64,000 nucleotides of DNA from an uncultured Coriobacteriaceae bacterium (GCA_902779675.1 CACZCK010000020.1:1-64000), one strand, 5' to 3'; counted from the stretch's first letter, positions 48,796-57,169 are shown. Notes: a model not told the origin generated them from the sequence alone. Program-made: numbers and translations.

Positions 48796-49269
48796 CTACG
48801 CTTCGGGAGCGGCCGCGTCGGCGACATCCGCGGACTGCGCAGCATCTGCAGAAGCAGCCTCCCCCTTGGTTGCGATGCTGATGCTGTCGACCTCCGCGGC
48901 ATAGATCATGCCGTAGTTCTCGGTGGCGATGCGCTGGATGCGGTCGGTGCTGGTGAGCGCAGAGCGCTCGACCTTGAGCGCGGTGCGGGTGTCCATGGCC
49001 TCGGCCACGGTGTTCTCGGCCACGTTGACCTGCTTGAGCAAGGTGACGGTCTGAGTCGTGAGCACGATGCGCACGCTACCCAGAACGACCACGGCCAGGG
49101 CAAAGGCCACGACCAGTCGCACGGCGGCGGCGATGTCGAAGGAGCTCGCGCTGCGGCCGCGCGTGCCAAGCCCGCCGCCCTCATGGACGGAGAGGGACCT
49201 GCGTGCGGGGGCCTCCACGACGTTCTGGTAGGTGTCGAGCTGGTATGCCTCGCTCCCCTGGTACCTCAT
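48796..49269 (-). CDS. ftsL: FtsL-like cell division protein
   Basis: This 157-residue protein has a cytoplasmic N-terminus of about 45 residues, one helix (VRLVVAFALAVVVLGSVRIVL), and a short coiled coil (LLKQVNVAENTVAEAMDTRT) followed by the RIQRIATENYGMIYA motif typical of FtsL/DivIC. The tail is Ala/Asp-rich. Position between rsmH and ftsI supports FtsL, since sequence alone is weak for this family. GGGGGAGGGG precedes the ATG. Confidence 0.85.
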   Translation of the reverse strand: MRYQGSEAYQLDTYQNVVEAPARRSLSVHEGGGLGTRGRSASSFDIAAAVRLVVAFALAVVVLGSVRIVLTTQTVTLLKQVNVAENTVAEAMDTRTALKVERSALTSTDRIQRIATENYGMIYAAEVDSISIATKGEAASADAAQSADVADAAAPEA

Positions 49270-49290
49270 GTCCCCTCCCCCTTAGTGCGT

Positions 49291-49316
49291 GCCGCCCGCC
49301 CTCTCGGGCGGGCGGC
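49291..49316. repeat. Perfect 11-bp GC hairpin between rsmH and ftsL
   Basis: GCCGCCCGCCC (49291-49301) pairs with GGGCGGGCGGC (49306-49316). The 116-base gap also has imperfect GGTGCGTT repeats. No U-run; it could act as an RNA stabiliser or attenuator within the operon. Confidence 0.6.
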
Positions 49317-49385
49317 GTTGGTGCGTTGGTGCTGCGTTTAAGCTACGTTCTGCTGCGTTAGTGGTGCGTTTATGCTGCTCTGCAA

Positions 49386-50342
49386 TCAGCCCCGGGGGCC
49401 GCCTGCATTTGTTGGGGTGCCCGCGACGTCCAGCTTGACCGCCACGCGCATGAGGGCGCTTCTGGCACGGGGGTTGTCCCGCACCTCCCGCTCGCCCGCC
49501 CTCAGGGGCTTGCGGGTCCTGACGTTAACGATCGGCACGTTGCCGCAGACGCACACCGGAAGGTCCGGCGGGCAGGTGCAGCCCTGCGACAGCTCCGTGA
49601 AGATATGCTTCACGATGCGGTCCTCGAGCGAGTGGTAGCTGATCACGCAGATCCTGCCACCGGGGTTGGCCCAGCGGATGGCCGCGCGCAGCCCCTCCTC
49701 GAGCACGTCAAGCTCGTGGTTTACCTCGATGCGCAGGGCCTGGAAGGTCTTGCGCGCGGGGTGACCGCCGTGACGCCGGTCCGCAGCCGGGATGCCGGCC
49801 TTGATAGCCTCCACCAGCTGCAGGGTCGTCTCGATGGGCGCCTTCTCGCGCCGGCGCACCACCTGGCGGGCGATGCGTGCGGCGTGACGCTCGTCCCCAT
49901 ATATGCGCAGGATCCGGGTGAGGTCGGTTTCGTTGTAGTGGTTTATGACCTCGAGTGCGGTTAGGGTGTTGTTCCCCGGATCCATTCGCATGTCAAGTGG
50001 GGCGTCCTCGTGGTACAGGTCAAACAGGAAGCAGTCCACCCCCGGGACCTCAGCCTCCAGCAGCAGCTGGTCGAGCGAGCCGAAGTTGCCCTTGAGGAAG
50101 CGGTGCTCGGCGCCCGGCACCTCGCGCTCAAAGCGCTGGCTGGCGGCGTCGAGTGCCATGTCGTCCTGGTCGATCCCGAGGGAGAGCCCATCGGGTGCCA
50201 CGCGGCGGGCGAGCTCCACGGAGTGTCCAGCCCCTCCCAGCGTGCAGTCGCACACGGTCTCCCCCGGCTGGGGGTCAAGCTGCTCCAGGACCTCGTCGAG
50301 CATGACGGGTACGTGCCGATATTCGTCTGTCAAGGTGGCCAC
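49386..50342 (-). CDS. rsmH: 16S rRNA (cytosine1402-N4)-methyltransferase
   Basis: A 318-residue MraW-family SAM methyltransferase. It has HVPVMLDEVLEQL, CDCTLGGAGHSVELA, NGDVLDVH-equivalent FLFDLYHEDAPLD and the C-terminal ISYHSLEDRIVKHIF. Conserved second gene of the cluster. The GTG start is three bases after the mraZ stop and must rely on coupled translation. Confidence 0.94.
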   Translation of the reverse strand: MATLTDEYRHVPVMLDEVLEQLDPQPGETVCDCTLGGAGHSVELARRVAPDGLSLGIDQDDMALDAASQRFEREVPGAEHRFLKGNFGSLDQLLLEAEVPGVDCFLFDLYHEDAPLDMRMDPGNNTLTALEVINHYNETDLTRILRIYGDERHAARIARQVVRRREKAPIETTLQLVEAIKAGIPAADRRHGGHPARKTFQALRIEVNHELDVLEEGLRAAIRWANPGGRICVISYHSLEDRIVKHIFTELSQGCTCPPDLPVCVCGNVPIVNVRTRKPLRAGEREVRDNPRARSALMRVAVKLDVAGTPTNAGGPRG

Positions 50343-50345
50343 CCC

Positions 50346-50786
50346 CTAGTTGGAGCCAAACATCAGGTCGTCCAGGTCGCCGTCGAGCAGAGCGTCCTCG
50401 ATGGCCCACTTCTCGGCGTCCCACACCTCAAAGTGGTCGTCGGCGCCGACGACGCACAGGTCGCGTCCCAGGCCCAGCTTGGCGAGCACCTCTGCTCCGA
50501 CCTTGCCGAGTGCGATGCGCCCCGCGGAGTCGACGTCGATGGTCTTGGCACGCGACGTCAGGCCGAGCTTGAGACGGACATCCCGGCGGTCACGAGGGTT
50601 GTAGGTCTTCCCGTCGTGATCGAACTGGCTGTTGACCCAAGCCTTAAAACCTTCGGGGGTAAAGCCGTACAGCACACCGTTGAGCGGGATCAGGCAGATC
50701 TGGTCGGTCAGTTCCTTGCGGATCTCGGCGGGGAGCGTGAAACGGGACTTGGAATCCAGCGAGCGCTGGAATGTTCCCGTCAGCAT
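50346..50786 (-). CDS. mraZ: MraZ, DNA-binding regulator of the dcw cluster
   Basis: A 146-residue protein with two AbrB-like swapped-hairpin motifs: FQRSLDSKSRFTLPAEIRKE (7-26) and KTIDVDSAGRIALGK (about 81-95). MraZ forms a ring and binds direct repeats ahead of its own operon, repressing it in E. coli. The matching repeat array is at 50853-50892. GAGGAGGGG precedes the ATG. Confidence 0.94.
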   Translation of the reverse strand: MLTGTFQRSLDSKSRFTLPAEIRKELTDQICLIPLNGVLYGFTPEGFKAWVNSQFDHDGKTYNPRDRRDVRLKLGLTSRAKTIDVDSAGRIALGKVGAEVLAKLGLGRDLCVVGADDHFEVWDAEKWAIEDALLDGDLDDLMFGSN

Positions 50787-50852
50787 GTTCCCCTCCTCTC
50801 ACCGTGATCGCGTGATACCTCTCGACTGTGCACGCTTGCAATAATAATCCAA

Positions 50853-50892
50853 CCGTGAACACTTTGCCCCACGAATCCACACCAATCGACAC
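50853..50892 (-). promoter_or_regulatory. Probable MraZ operator: four 10-bp direct repeats
   Basis: On the minus strand four consecutive 10-mers read GTGTCGATTG, GTGTGGATTC, GTGGGGCAAA and GTGTTCACGG, all beginning GTG(T/G). Exact 10-bp phasing of GTG repeats, 66-106 bases before the mraZ ATG, matches the known MraZ-box layout. TATTAT (50846-50841) just downstream may be the -10. No gene is seen in 50787-51203. Confidence 0.7.
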
Positions 50893-50987
50893 TTTCTTGT
50901 CTGAACGGCGCTTTAGACTCACACCTGGGATCGAGAAGGCTCCTTTGCCACTAGATGTTGTGAGAACAGGTGTTTGTTACCCAAGCC

Positions 50988-51019
50988 TGTTCGAAGCGTC
51001 AAAACGGACGTTTCGAACA
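50988..51019. repeat. 13-bp inverted repeat between xerD and mraZ
   Basis: TGTTCGAAGCGTC (50988-51000) faces GACGTTTCGAACA (51007-51019), one mismatch, six-base loop. It could terminate xerD (no U-run) or bind a regulator 200 bases ahead of mraZ. Confidence 0.55.
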
Positions 51020-51203
51020 CTTTGTGGAGAGTCTGTGAACTAGCAGGTTAATAGCCTGTTTGTTGCCGTTTTGAAAGCCGTTGGGACCCCAGAGACACCC
51101 CAGTTGCAGCCCTGACCAGCCCTGTCCGCCACACATGCGCGCGTGGTGGGAACGCATCCCACTCGCTTGCGGACGCGTGCGTGGCGTGGCCGCGTCCCAC
51201 TCG

Positions 51204-52154
51204 CTAGTGGACATGTGCGCGGGGGTGCGCCTCCAGGTACACCATGCGGATGTGCGTGCGGTCCACGTGCGTGTAAAGCTGCGTGGTGCTGATGCTCGCG
51301 TGCCCCAGCAGCTCCTGCACCACACGCAGATCGGCCCCGCCCTCCAGCAGATGGGTAGCAAAGCTGTGCCGCAGCGTGTGAGGGTGCAGCCCCTCGCGGC
51401 CGGCGTAGATGCGCCCGTACTTCTCGCAGATGGCATGCACCGACTGACGCGAGATGCGTCCGCCGCGCGCATTGAGGAACACCGCCGCGGTGGCCGGGCG
51501 GCCCTCCGCCAGCACGGGACGCCAGCGCTCCAGATACTCCCCCATCGCGCGGCCGGCCGAGCCCATGATGGGCACCAGGCGCTCCTTGGAGCCCTTGCCC
51601 AGCACGCGCAGCAGCTCCTCCTCGAGCATGACCTCGCGCAGGTCCAGGCCGCAGAGCTCGCTCACGCGCAGGCCACAGCCGTAGAGCACCTCAAGAATCG
51701 TGCGATCGCGCTGCAGCGTGGCCTGTGCCACGGCGTTGCGCCGGGGCGTTTTGGACTCGTCGGGCCGGTAGGCAAAGTTAGCCTCCTCCAGCATGGCCGC
51801 AACCTGCTCGCGGCTCAGCACGTCGGGCAGGCGCGCGGGCTTCTTGGGCAGCGGGAGGTCGGCGGTGGGATGCTCCTCGCAGATGTGCTCCGCCACCATA
51901 AAGCGATGAAAGCCCTTGCACGCCGAAACGGCACGCTCCACCGACGTCGGCGCGAGCCCCACCTCCTGTAGGGCCAGCACGTGCTCTGCCACCACCTGAC
52001 GCGTCACGTCCTGCGGCTGCGTGATGCCCCGATCTGCCAGAAACGCCAGGTAGCGGCGCAGGTCGCGCCCATAGCCCTCGATGGTGTTGGGCGACGACCC
52101 CCGCTCGATGGCAAGGTAGTCGAGGTATTCGTCAACGGCGTGCTCGAGGTCCAT
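51204..52154 (-). CDS. xerD: Tyrosine recombinase XerD/XerC
   Basis: A 316-residue recombinase that resolves chromosome dimers. N-terminal SAM-like domain (1-105) and catalytic domain with R163 (GCGLRVSEL), K187 (LGKGSKERL), H259 and R262 (HPHTLRHSF), H285 (LLGHAS) and Y294 (TTQLYTH). About 20 extra residues (128-147, Pro/Arg-rich) precede the first catalytic motif. The ATG at 52154 follows GGGAGG. Whether it is XerC or XerD is not certain; no second Xer is in the window. Confidence 0.88.
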   Translation of the reverse strand: MDLEHAVDEYLDYLAIERGSSPNTIEGYGRDLRRYLAFLADRGITQPQDVTRQVVAEHVLALQEVGLAPTSVERAVSACKGFHRFMVAEHICEEHPTADLPLPKKPARLPDVLSREQVAAMLEEANFAYRPDESKTPRRNAVAQATLQRDRTILEVLYGCGLRVSELCGLDLREVMLEEELLRVLGKGSKERLVPIMGSAGRAMGEYLERWRPVLAEGRPATAAVFLNARGGRISRQSVHAICEKYGRIYAGREGLHPHTLRHSFATHLLEGGADLRVVQELLGHASISTTQLYTHVDRTHIRMVYLEAHPRAHVH

Positions 52155-52225
52155 GCGTGTGGCCTCCCTACGGCGGAACGGGACATCGCCCATTGTAGGC
52201 AAAGAGCCGAGCGTGGTGCCGACAT

Positions 52226-52299
52226 GTGACTCAGGAGGGAGACTCCCCTTTGAGTCAGGTCCTGCCGTGACTCAAAGGGGAGTCTCCCTCCTGAGTCAC
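52226..52299. repeat. Nested palindrome with 32-bp perfect arms between pyrG and xerD
   Basis: Bases 52226-52257 are the exact reverse complement of 52268-52299, loop of ten. Each arm is itself an imperfect palindrome: TGACTCAGGAGGG, core AGACT, CCCCTTTGAGTCA. It lies directly after the pyrG stop and may end its transcript; no U-run. Confidence 0.85.
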
Positions 52300-52302
52300 T
52301 TC

Positions 52303-53982
52303 CTAGCCCTCGGGGATCACCGGCACGCCCACCACATGCAGCGAGCGTCTGTCCACACCCTCGTGATGCGCGATGGCCGCGCGCACGAACTCGCGGAACA
52401 GCGGACATGGCACGTTGGGACGACTCTTGAACTCGGGATGCGCCTGGCTGGCCACAAACCACGGGTGCACGTCCTCGGGCAGCTCCACCATCTCGACCAG
52501 GCGCTCGTCGGGAGAAAGACCGCTGATCACCAGACCCGCCTCCTGCAGCTGCGCGCGGTAAGCGTTGTTGACCTCAAAGCGATGCCGGTGGCGCTCGTAT
52601 ACCAGCTCCTCGCCGTAGGCCTCGCGCGCCAGCGTGCCGGCCACCACCTTGCACGGATAGGCGCCCAAGCGCATGGTGCCTCCCTTGTCGTCGATGCCCT
52701 CCTGGTCGGGCATGAGGTCGATCACCGGATGGACGCACTTGGCTTCGGGCGAGTCGAACTCGCTGGAGTTGGCCCCCTCCAGCCCGCACACGTTACGCGC
52801 AAACTCGGCCACGGCCACCTGCAGGCCCAGGCACACGCCCAGGTACGGGATGCGCTCCACGCGCGCCTTGTGCGCCGCACAGATCTTGCCCTCCACACCG
52901 CGGTGGCCAAAGCCGCCCGGCACCAGGATGCCGTCGTAGCCAGCCAGCGTCTGGTCCACGTTGGCCTCGTCCACCTCGTCACCGTTGACCAGCGTGATCT
53001 CCACATGACGGCCGTAGTACACGCCACTGTGGTGCAGGGCCTCGATCACCGAGAGGTAGGCGTCAGGCAGGGCCGTGTACTTGCCCACCACCGCGATGCG
53101 CGTGACCTCGGGCAGGGCGTTGGCCTCGTGCATGGCCTCGGTGAAGCTGTACCAGCTGCTCATGTCGCTCTCGCGCGGGTCCAGGCCCAGCAGCTCGCAG
53201 ACCTTGACGTCAAAGCCCTGGTCGGCCAGGTGCTTGGGCACGTCGTAGATCGACGGGCAGTCGGAGTTCTCAAACACGCAGTCGGCGTCCACGTCGCAGA
53301 AGCTGGCGATCTTGGCGCGCACGTCGGGCGCTACCTCGTGGTCGCTGCGACACACGATGAGGTCGGGCTGGATACCCATGGAGCGCAGCTCCTTGACGCT
53401 GTGCTGGGTGGGCTTGGTCTTGATCTCGTGCGCGGCGGCCATGTAAGGCACCAGACTCACGTGGATGACCAGCGTCTGGCCAGGGCCCTTCTCGCGTCGG
53501 AACTGTCGCATGGCCTCCACAAAGGGCTGGCCTTCGATGTCGCCGATGGTGCCACCCAGCTCGGTGATCACCACATCGGCCGAGGTCATCTCCTCGATGC
53601 GGCGGAAGCGGTCCTTGATCTCGTTGGTGACGTGCGGAATCACCTGCACGGTGCCACCCAAAAAGTCGCCGCGCCGCTCGCGCGCGATAAGGCTCTGATA
53701 GATGAGACCCGTGGTGAAGTTGGACTCGCGCGTGAGGTTCTCGTTGACAAAGCGCTCGTAGTGGCCCAGGTCGAGGTCGGTCTCCTTGCCGTCCTCGGTC
53801 ACAAAGACCTCGCCGTGCTGGAACGGGCTCATGGTGCCTGGGTCCACGTTGAGGTAAGGGTCGGCCTTCTGCATCATCACCTTGTAGCCGCGGGCCTTGA
53901 GCAGGCGAGCAAGGCTGGCCGCCGTGATGCCCTTGCCCAGGGCCGAGACGACGCCACCGGTCACAAATATGTGCTTAGTCAT
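52303..53982 (-). CDS. pyrG: CTP synthase
   Basis: A 559-residue enzyme making CTP from UTP with glutamine. N-terminal amidoligase domain starts MTKHIFVTGGVVSALGKGIT; C-terminal class I glutamine amidotransferase has LGVCLGLQVAVAEF with the nucleophile Cys, and HPEFKSRP with the catalytic His-Glu. Length normal. CGGGAGG precedes the ATG. Single-gene unit upstream of xerD. Confidence 0.96.
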   Translation of the reverse strand: MTKHIFVTGGVVSALGKGITAASLARLLKARGYKVMMQKADPYLNVDPGTMSPFQHGEVFVTEDGKETDLDLGHYERFVNENLTRESNFTTGLIYQSLIARERRGDFLGGTVQVIPHVTNEIKDRFRRIEEMTSADVVITELGGTIGDIEGQPFVEAMRQFRREKGPGQTLVIHVSLVPYMAAAHEIKTKPTQHSVKELRSMGIQPDLIVCRSDHEVAPDVRAKIASFCDVDADCVFENSDCPSIYDVPKHLADQGFDVKVCELLGLDPRESDMSSWYSFTEAMHEANALPEVTRIAVVGKYTALPDAYLSVIEALHHSGVYYGRHVEITLVNGDEVDEANVDQTLAGYDGILVPGGFGHRGVEGKICAAHKARVERIPYLGVCLGLQVAVAEFARNVCGLEGANSSEFDSPEAKCVHPVIDLMPDQEGIDDKGGTMRLGAYPCKVVAGTLAREAYGEELVYERHRHRFEVNNAYRAQLQEAGLVISGLSPDERLVEMVELPEDVHPWFVASQAHPEFKSRPNVPCPLFREFVRAAIAHHEGVDRRSLHVVGVPVIPEG

Positions 53983-54103
53983 GGGAGCCTCCCGTAGACG
54001 CGATGCGTTTCCTACGGGACTTCATGATACGACGCGATGCAAGTGAAGACGAGACGGGTGCGCGGGCTGTTACGCGATGGAAAATCTGCTTGCGCGAACC
54101 AGC

Positions 54104-54553
54104 CTACCGCCCGAGCGTCAAAGCCAGCTCCACCTCGTCGTCGTACTCGGCACCGGTGGCCACAAAACCCTTGGCTTCGTAGAGCGCCAACGCCACCTGG
54201 TTGCTTTTGTTGCAGGTCAGGGCCACGCGGTCGGTGTCGCCGAAGGGTTTGGTGGCAATGTAGTCAAGCACGCGGTCCATGGCCTCGCTACCGTAGCCGC
54301 GCCTCTGCTCCGCCTCGTCGACCATCATGTGCCAGATGTCGTACTCGGGGATGTCGTAGTCGTAGATGACCAGCACGTAGCCGACCATCCTGTCGTCGGC
54401 ATAGATGCCAAACGGCTGGCACTGGTTGCGGTAGACATACGCTTGCGCGAGGCTTCGGACGGGGTGCGAGACAAAGTCCTCCTGTCCGGCGCCCAGCCTG
54501 AGGTTGAATGCGTCCACAAAGTTGTCTTCGGTTATGGGCCTGAGTTCGACCAA
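54104..54553 (-). CDS. GNAT-family N-acetyltransferase
   Basis: A 149-residue GCN5-related acetyltransferase. Opening (M)VELRPITEDNF, acetyl-CoA loop EAEQRRGYGSEAM (motif A) and the C-terminal NQVALALYEAKGFVATG (motif B) are present. I use a TTG start at 54553 with GGAGG close upstream, since no ATG or GTG fits; the longer upstream frame is noncoding. Substrate unknown, but the form resembles polyamine/amino-acid acetyltransferases. Confidence 0.8.
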   Translation of the reverse strand: MVELRPITEDNFVDAFNLRLGAGQEDFVSHPVRSLAQAYVYRNQCQPFGIYADDRMVGYVLVIYDYDIPEYDIWHMMVDEAEQRRGYGSEAMDRVLDYIATKPFGDTDRVALTCNKSNQVALALYEAKGFVATGAEYDDEVELALTLGR

Positions 54554-54656
54554 GGGGCCTCCATGAGGTCGGAGGGTTGCGTGGATGGTGATTCTACCCC
54601 ATGGGAAGAGGCCTGGCGAACGGACCGCGCAGGAGGGATGCACCCCGTGTGCGACC

Positions 54657-55655
54657 CTAGGGCCACTCGCGCGCAACCTCGATCGGGCTCTCCACACGCC
54701 CGATCCCATACGACTCCAGCAGCCTGCCAAACCAGCGCACGTTGCACACCTCGGCAAACGAGAACCGCACCACACGCACCGGCCTCTCCCCCACCGTGAG
54801 GTGAGCCTCCCGCCGCCGTTCGCCCAGCAGCACGTCGGTAATCTCGGCACCACCCGTCATCTGCGGATCTGTGTACTTTTCCTTGCCATCCAGCTCGCCA
54901 TAAACCACTGTGCCGTTCGACAGGTCCCAGGCAAAGTCGGCATAGTACCTGCGACCGCCCAGCACAAGGTCCGGCACCTCGCGCTGCAGCTCGGGCACCG
55001 CGAGCCCCAGGTGCATCATCGCCGCTCGCGCGATCGACTCGCCGCCGTTGTCGCTTCGCCCGTCCGCCAGCAGCGCGATCTCCCGCACCCGCCGAGAGCC
55101 ACGCAACCGCTCGCAGCTCTGTCGCAGATTGAGCTCCAGCCGCTCCGCATCGATCCGCTTGACTTTTGCCGCAGAGTCGACGATGGCAAGCCCGCGGCCG
55201 AAGCCGCTCATGCGCACACAGTCGTATACCGTCCGTATGAACGGCGTCACGCGCACGCCATCGCGCACCACGCTGCTCGCATCGTCCGCTATGATGCGCG
55301 CGATTCCCGGTGAACGCCGCGCGTGAGCCTTGCGGTCGGTGGTCACGTACGTTGTGCCTATCTGTTCGCGCGCGACCCAGAGTCCGTGAACCAGCCCCGC
55401 GGTTGGGCCCGCAAACGTCCACGTGGGGTGAAGCCACGCGAGCGCCCGCACGGTGTGCCACGCCTGCTGTTCGGGCGAGAGCTCTTGCCAGTAGTCCTTT
55501 CGCGCGAAGACGCCCTGGGCCGGCGAGACCGCAAGGCCCGACGCCAACGCCCTGCGCATGCATATCTTGTGCGCCTGCGTTTGCGGCGCCACGCACGATT
55601 CCACTGCTTCTGCCTGCGCAAACAGCTGTCGAGCCGTCGGTCCGATCCTTGCCAT
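54657..55655 (-). CDS. AbiEi-like N-terminus with C-terminal Vsr/DUF559-like nuclease domain
   Basis: A 332-residue protein. Residues 1-150 (RRALASGLAVSPAQGVFARK, then TWTFAGPTAGLVHGLWV) resemble the AbiEi-type antitoxin/transcription-regulator region of actinobacterial proteins. Residues 200-310 resemble the Vsr/DUF559 PD-(D/E)xK nuclease fold: GGESIAR (E206), YADFAW (D240), GELDGKEKY (E254, D256/K258). The ATG at 55655 has GGGAGG. No AbiEii-like toxin gene adjoins it, so it is not a standard toxin-antitoxin pair. Function in defence is inference. Confidence 0.7.
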   Translation of the reverse strand: MARIGPTARQLFAQAEAVESCVAPQTQAHKICMRRALASGLAVSPAQGVFARKDYWQELSPEQQAWHTVRALAWLHPTWTFAGPTAGLVHGLWVAREQIGTTYVTTDRKAHARRSPGIARIIADDASSVVRDGVRVTPFIRTVYDCVRMSGFGRGLAIVDSAAKVKRIDAERLELNLRQSCERLRGSRRVREIALLADGRSDNGGESIARAAMMHLGLAVPELQREVPDLVLGGRRYYADFAWDLSNGTVVYGELDGKEKYTDPQMTGGAEITDVLLGERRREAHLTVGERPVRVVRFSFAEVCNVRWFGRLLESYGIGRVESPIEVAREWP

Positions 55656-56275
55656 GAGCCTCCCTTCCAATGTTCGCTCAACCGTAACCTTGTGGGCCGG
55701 GGGCCTGTCCGAGAATCTCAATTGATATACGTTCCAAGTCGCAGCCGTGTCGCAGCAAGGTTGCACGCACGGATGAGGTGGTGTGTACCTCGGCGTTTGT
55801 GCCTTCTGCACGAGCGCGTGCGAGTTTGCGACAGGTGTATGCGTTGCCCTGTTCAGGCACTTGTACGTGGTTGGTGGTTGGTTCTGTGGCGGGAGAGACG
55901 GCGCGGGTGCCTTGTTTGTTTGGTAAACCCGCAGCTCAGTATGGGTGCGATGGCGGTGCGTGGCCTTGCCGGCCAGATGTGTGCAAGATGTGGAGCGGTC
56001 GGGCAGCCATGGAGGAGGGTGTTCCGAGTAGGTCGTTTTTGTTCTGGGAAACACGATTGGCGTACGTATCCGCGGACTTGTGGACTCCCCCGCTCGCACA
56101 AGTCCGCACATTCGAACGGAAAGGAGGCTTGCGGGAGGCCCAGCCGTACGCATCTGCGGACTTGTGGGTCGCGGAGTCGTGACAAGTCCGCATATATGGT
56201 CATCTGGGAGGCCTACACGCCTACGGCTGGCGGCAGCGCTGGATAGAATGGAACCATCCAGAAAGGGGGCACCGC
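55656..56275. other. 620-base region without a recognisable gene
   Basis: Open frames exist on both strands but read Arg/Cys/Trp-rich or repeat-derived sequence with no domain and no ribosome site. The region holds the hairpin repeats at 56061-56213 and ends with the TfoX-N gene's ribosome site. G/T-rich strand bias is marked at 55740-56000. Confidence 0.6.
56061..56213. repeat. Two tandem hairpin repeat units
   Basis: Unit 1 (56061-56140) and unit 2 (56145-56213) each begin CGTACG(T/C)ATC(C/T)GCGG and end GGGAGGCC. In unit 1 GCGGACTTGTG (56072-56082) pairs with CACAAGTCCGC (56097-56107); in unit 2 GCGGACTTGT (56156-56165) pairs with ACAAGTCCGC (56182-56191). Stems are identical, loops differ. 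Confidence 0.8.
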
Positions 56276-56584
56276 ATGGCGTCGAGCAAAGAGTACCTGA
56301 CATACATCCTTGACCTGCTGGCGAACGTGCCCGAGGTCACCACAAGAAAGATGATGGGCGAATACCTGTTGTATGCGCGTGGCAGACTCTTTGGCGGCGT
56401 GTACGACGACCGGTTCCTGGTGAAGGAGACCCCCTCATCCCGGGCGGCGCTGACCACGCGCGAGGTGCCCTACGACGGTGCGGCGCACATGATGCTCGTA
56501 GACATAGAGGACAGGGACGCCATAGCCAAACTGGTCGACGCAATGCTGCCCGAGCTGCCCGAGCCCAAGCCACGCCGCAGGTAG
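56276..56584 (+). CDS. TfoX N-terminal domain protein
   Basis: A 102-residue protein with RKMMGEYLLYARGRLFGGVYDDRF, the conserved TfoX_N motif (RKMFGxxxLYxxGxxFxxxxDxxL). TfoX/Sxy controls competence in gammaproteobacteria, but stand-alone TfoX_N proteins elsewhere have no known role. AAGGGGG precedes the ATG. It is convergent with the MmcQ/YjbR-type gene. Confidence 0.8.
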   Translation: MASSKEYLTYILDLLANVPEVTTRKMMGEYLLYARGRLFGGVYDDRFLVKETPSSRAALTTREVPYDGAAHMMLVDIEDRDAIAKLVDAMLPELPEPKPRRR

Positions 56585-56648
56585 TGTCCCCGCCGGTTCC
56601 AGCGCACACGTTCCAAACCACGTCAGCGTCGGGGACGAACCCTCCCCG

Positions 56649-57020
56649 CTACCTCTTGCGCGCCTTGGGACCAACGCTGGCGAAGCTCATGTCCAGGAAC
56701 GCACACAGCTCCTCGTCATCGACCGACCCGTCGAGCAGAATGGTGACCCAGTTCTCGCGGTTCATGTGCCACGCGGGGCAAAAGCCCTCGCGGCCGTGAA
56801 GCGACGCGATGATGAGCGGGTCGAGCTTGACGTTGACGATGCCGACGCGGCCTTCCTTCTCGATGCCCAGCGTCCGATACTCGATGTCCTTGGTGGCGGC
56901 GAACCACTTCTTGTTGTCGAGGCGCTTGAAGATGGCGATGGTGGGGTCCTGGCGAAAGAGGTGCCCGGGCTCGGATTCGTACTGGCTGGCAATGTAGCCG
57001 TGCAGCTCTTCGAGGGTCAT
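56649..57020 (-). CDS. MmcQ/YjbR family protein
   Basis: A 123-residue protein with the CyaY-like fold of the YjbR family: FKRLDNKKWFAATKDI, VNVKLDPLIIASLHGREG, PAWHMNRENWVTILLDG and a final CAFLDMSF. These proteins may bind nucleic acid; function unknown. I choose the ATG at 57020 (MTLEELHGYIAS), with AAGGA seven bases upstream, over one 13 codons earlier with no ribosome site. Confidence 0.85.
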   Translation of the reverse strand: MTLEELHGYIASQYESEPGHLFRQDPTIAIFKRLDNKKWFAATKDIEYRTLGIEKEGRVGIVNVKLDPLIIASLHGREGFCPAWHMNRENWVTILLDGSVDDEELCAFLDMSFASVGPKARKR

Positions 57021-57117
57021 GCGTCTGTCCTTGCCTGCGCTGGTTTGCTCATCGGACATTGTACGCTTGGCCGATCCCGAACGCCCCACGCCAGCGCTGG
57101 GCCACAGCCTGCCAGAG

Positions 57118-57151
57118 TTCGCGCACAAGGGGTACTCCCCTTGTGCGCGAA
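57118..57151. repeat. Perfect palindrome with TACT core
   Basis: TTCGCGCACAAGGGG (57118-57132), TACT, CCCCTTGTGCGCGAA (57137-57151). Same type as 18291-18325 and the arms of 5266-5330. Lies between two minus-strand genes, 18 bases after the stop of the ATC-hydrolase-like gene, so it may act as a terminator there. Confidence 0.85.
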
Positions 57152-57169
57152 CAGTACTGATGTCAGGGC

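Noticed and set aside
45773-48904. Very long plus-strand open frame (about 1043 codons) opposite murF and ftsI
   Set aside because: It is a mirror frame caused by high GC at third codon positions. It is rich in His/Val/Ala/Gly/Arg, has no domain, and lies opposite clear murF and ftsI.
50988-51019. TGTTCGAA...TTCGAACA repeat as a LexA box
   Set aside because: Half-sites are in the wrong order and spacing for CGAAC-N4-GTTCG.
55323-56246. Plus-strand 307-codon frame crossing the AbiEi/Vsr-like gene and the repeat region
   Set aside because: Arg/Cys/Trp-rich composition, no ribosome site, half of it antisense to a well-supported gene and half made of the hairpin repeats.
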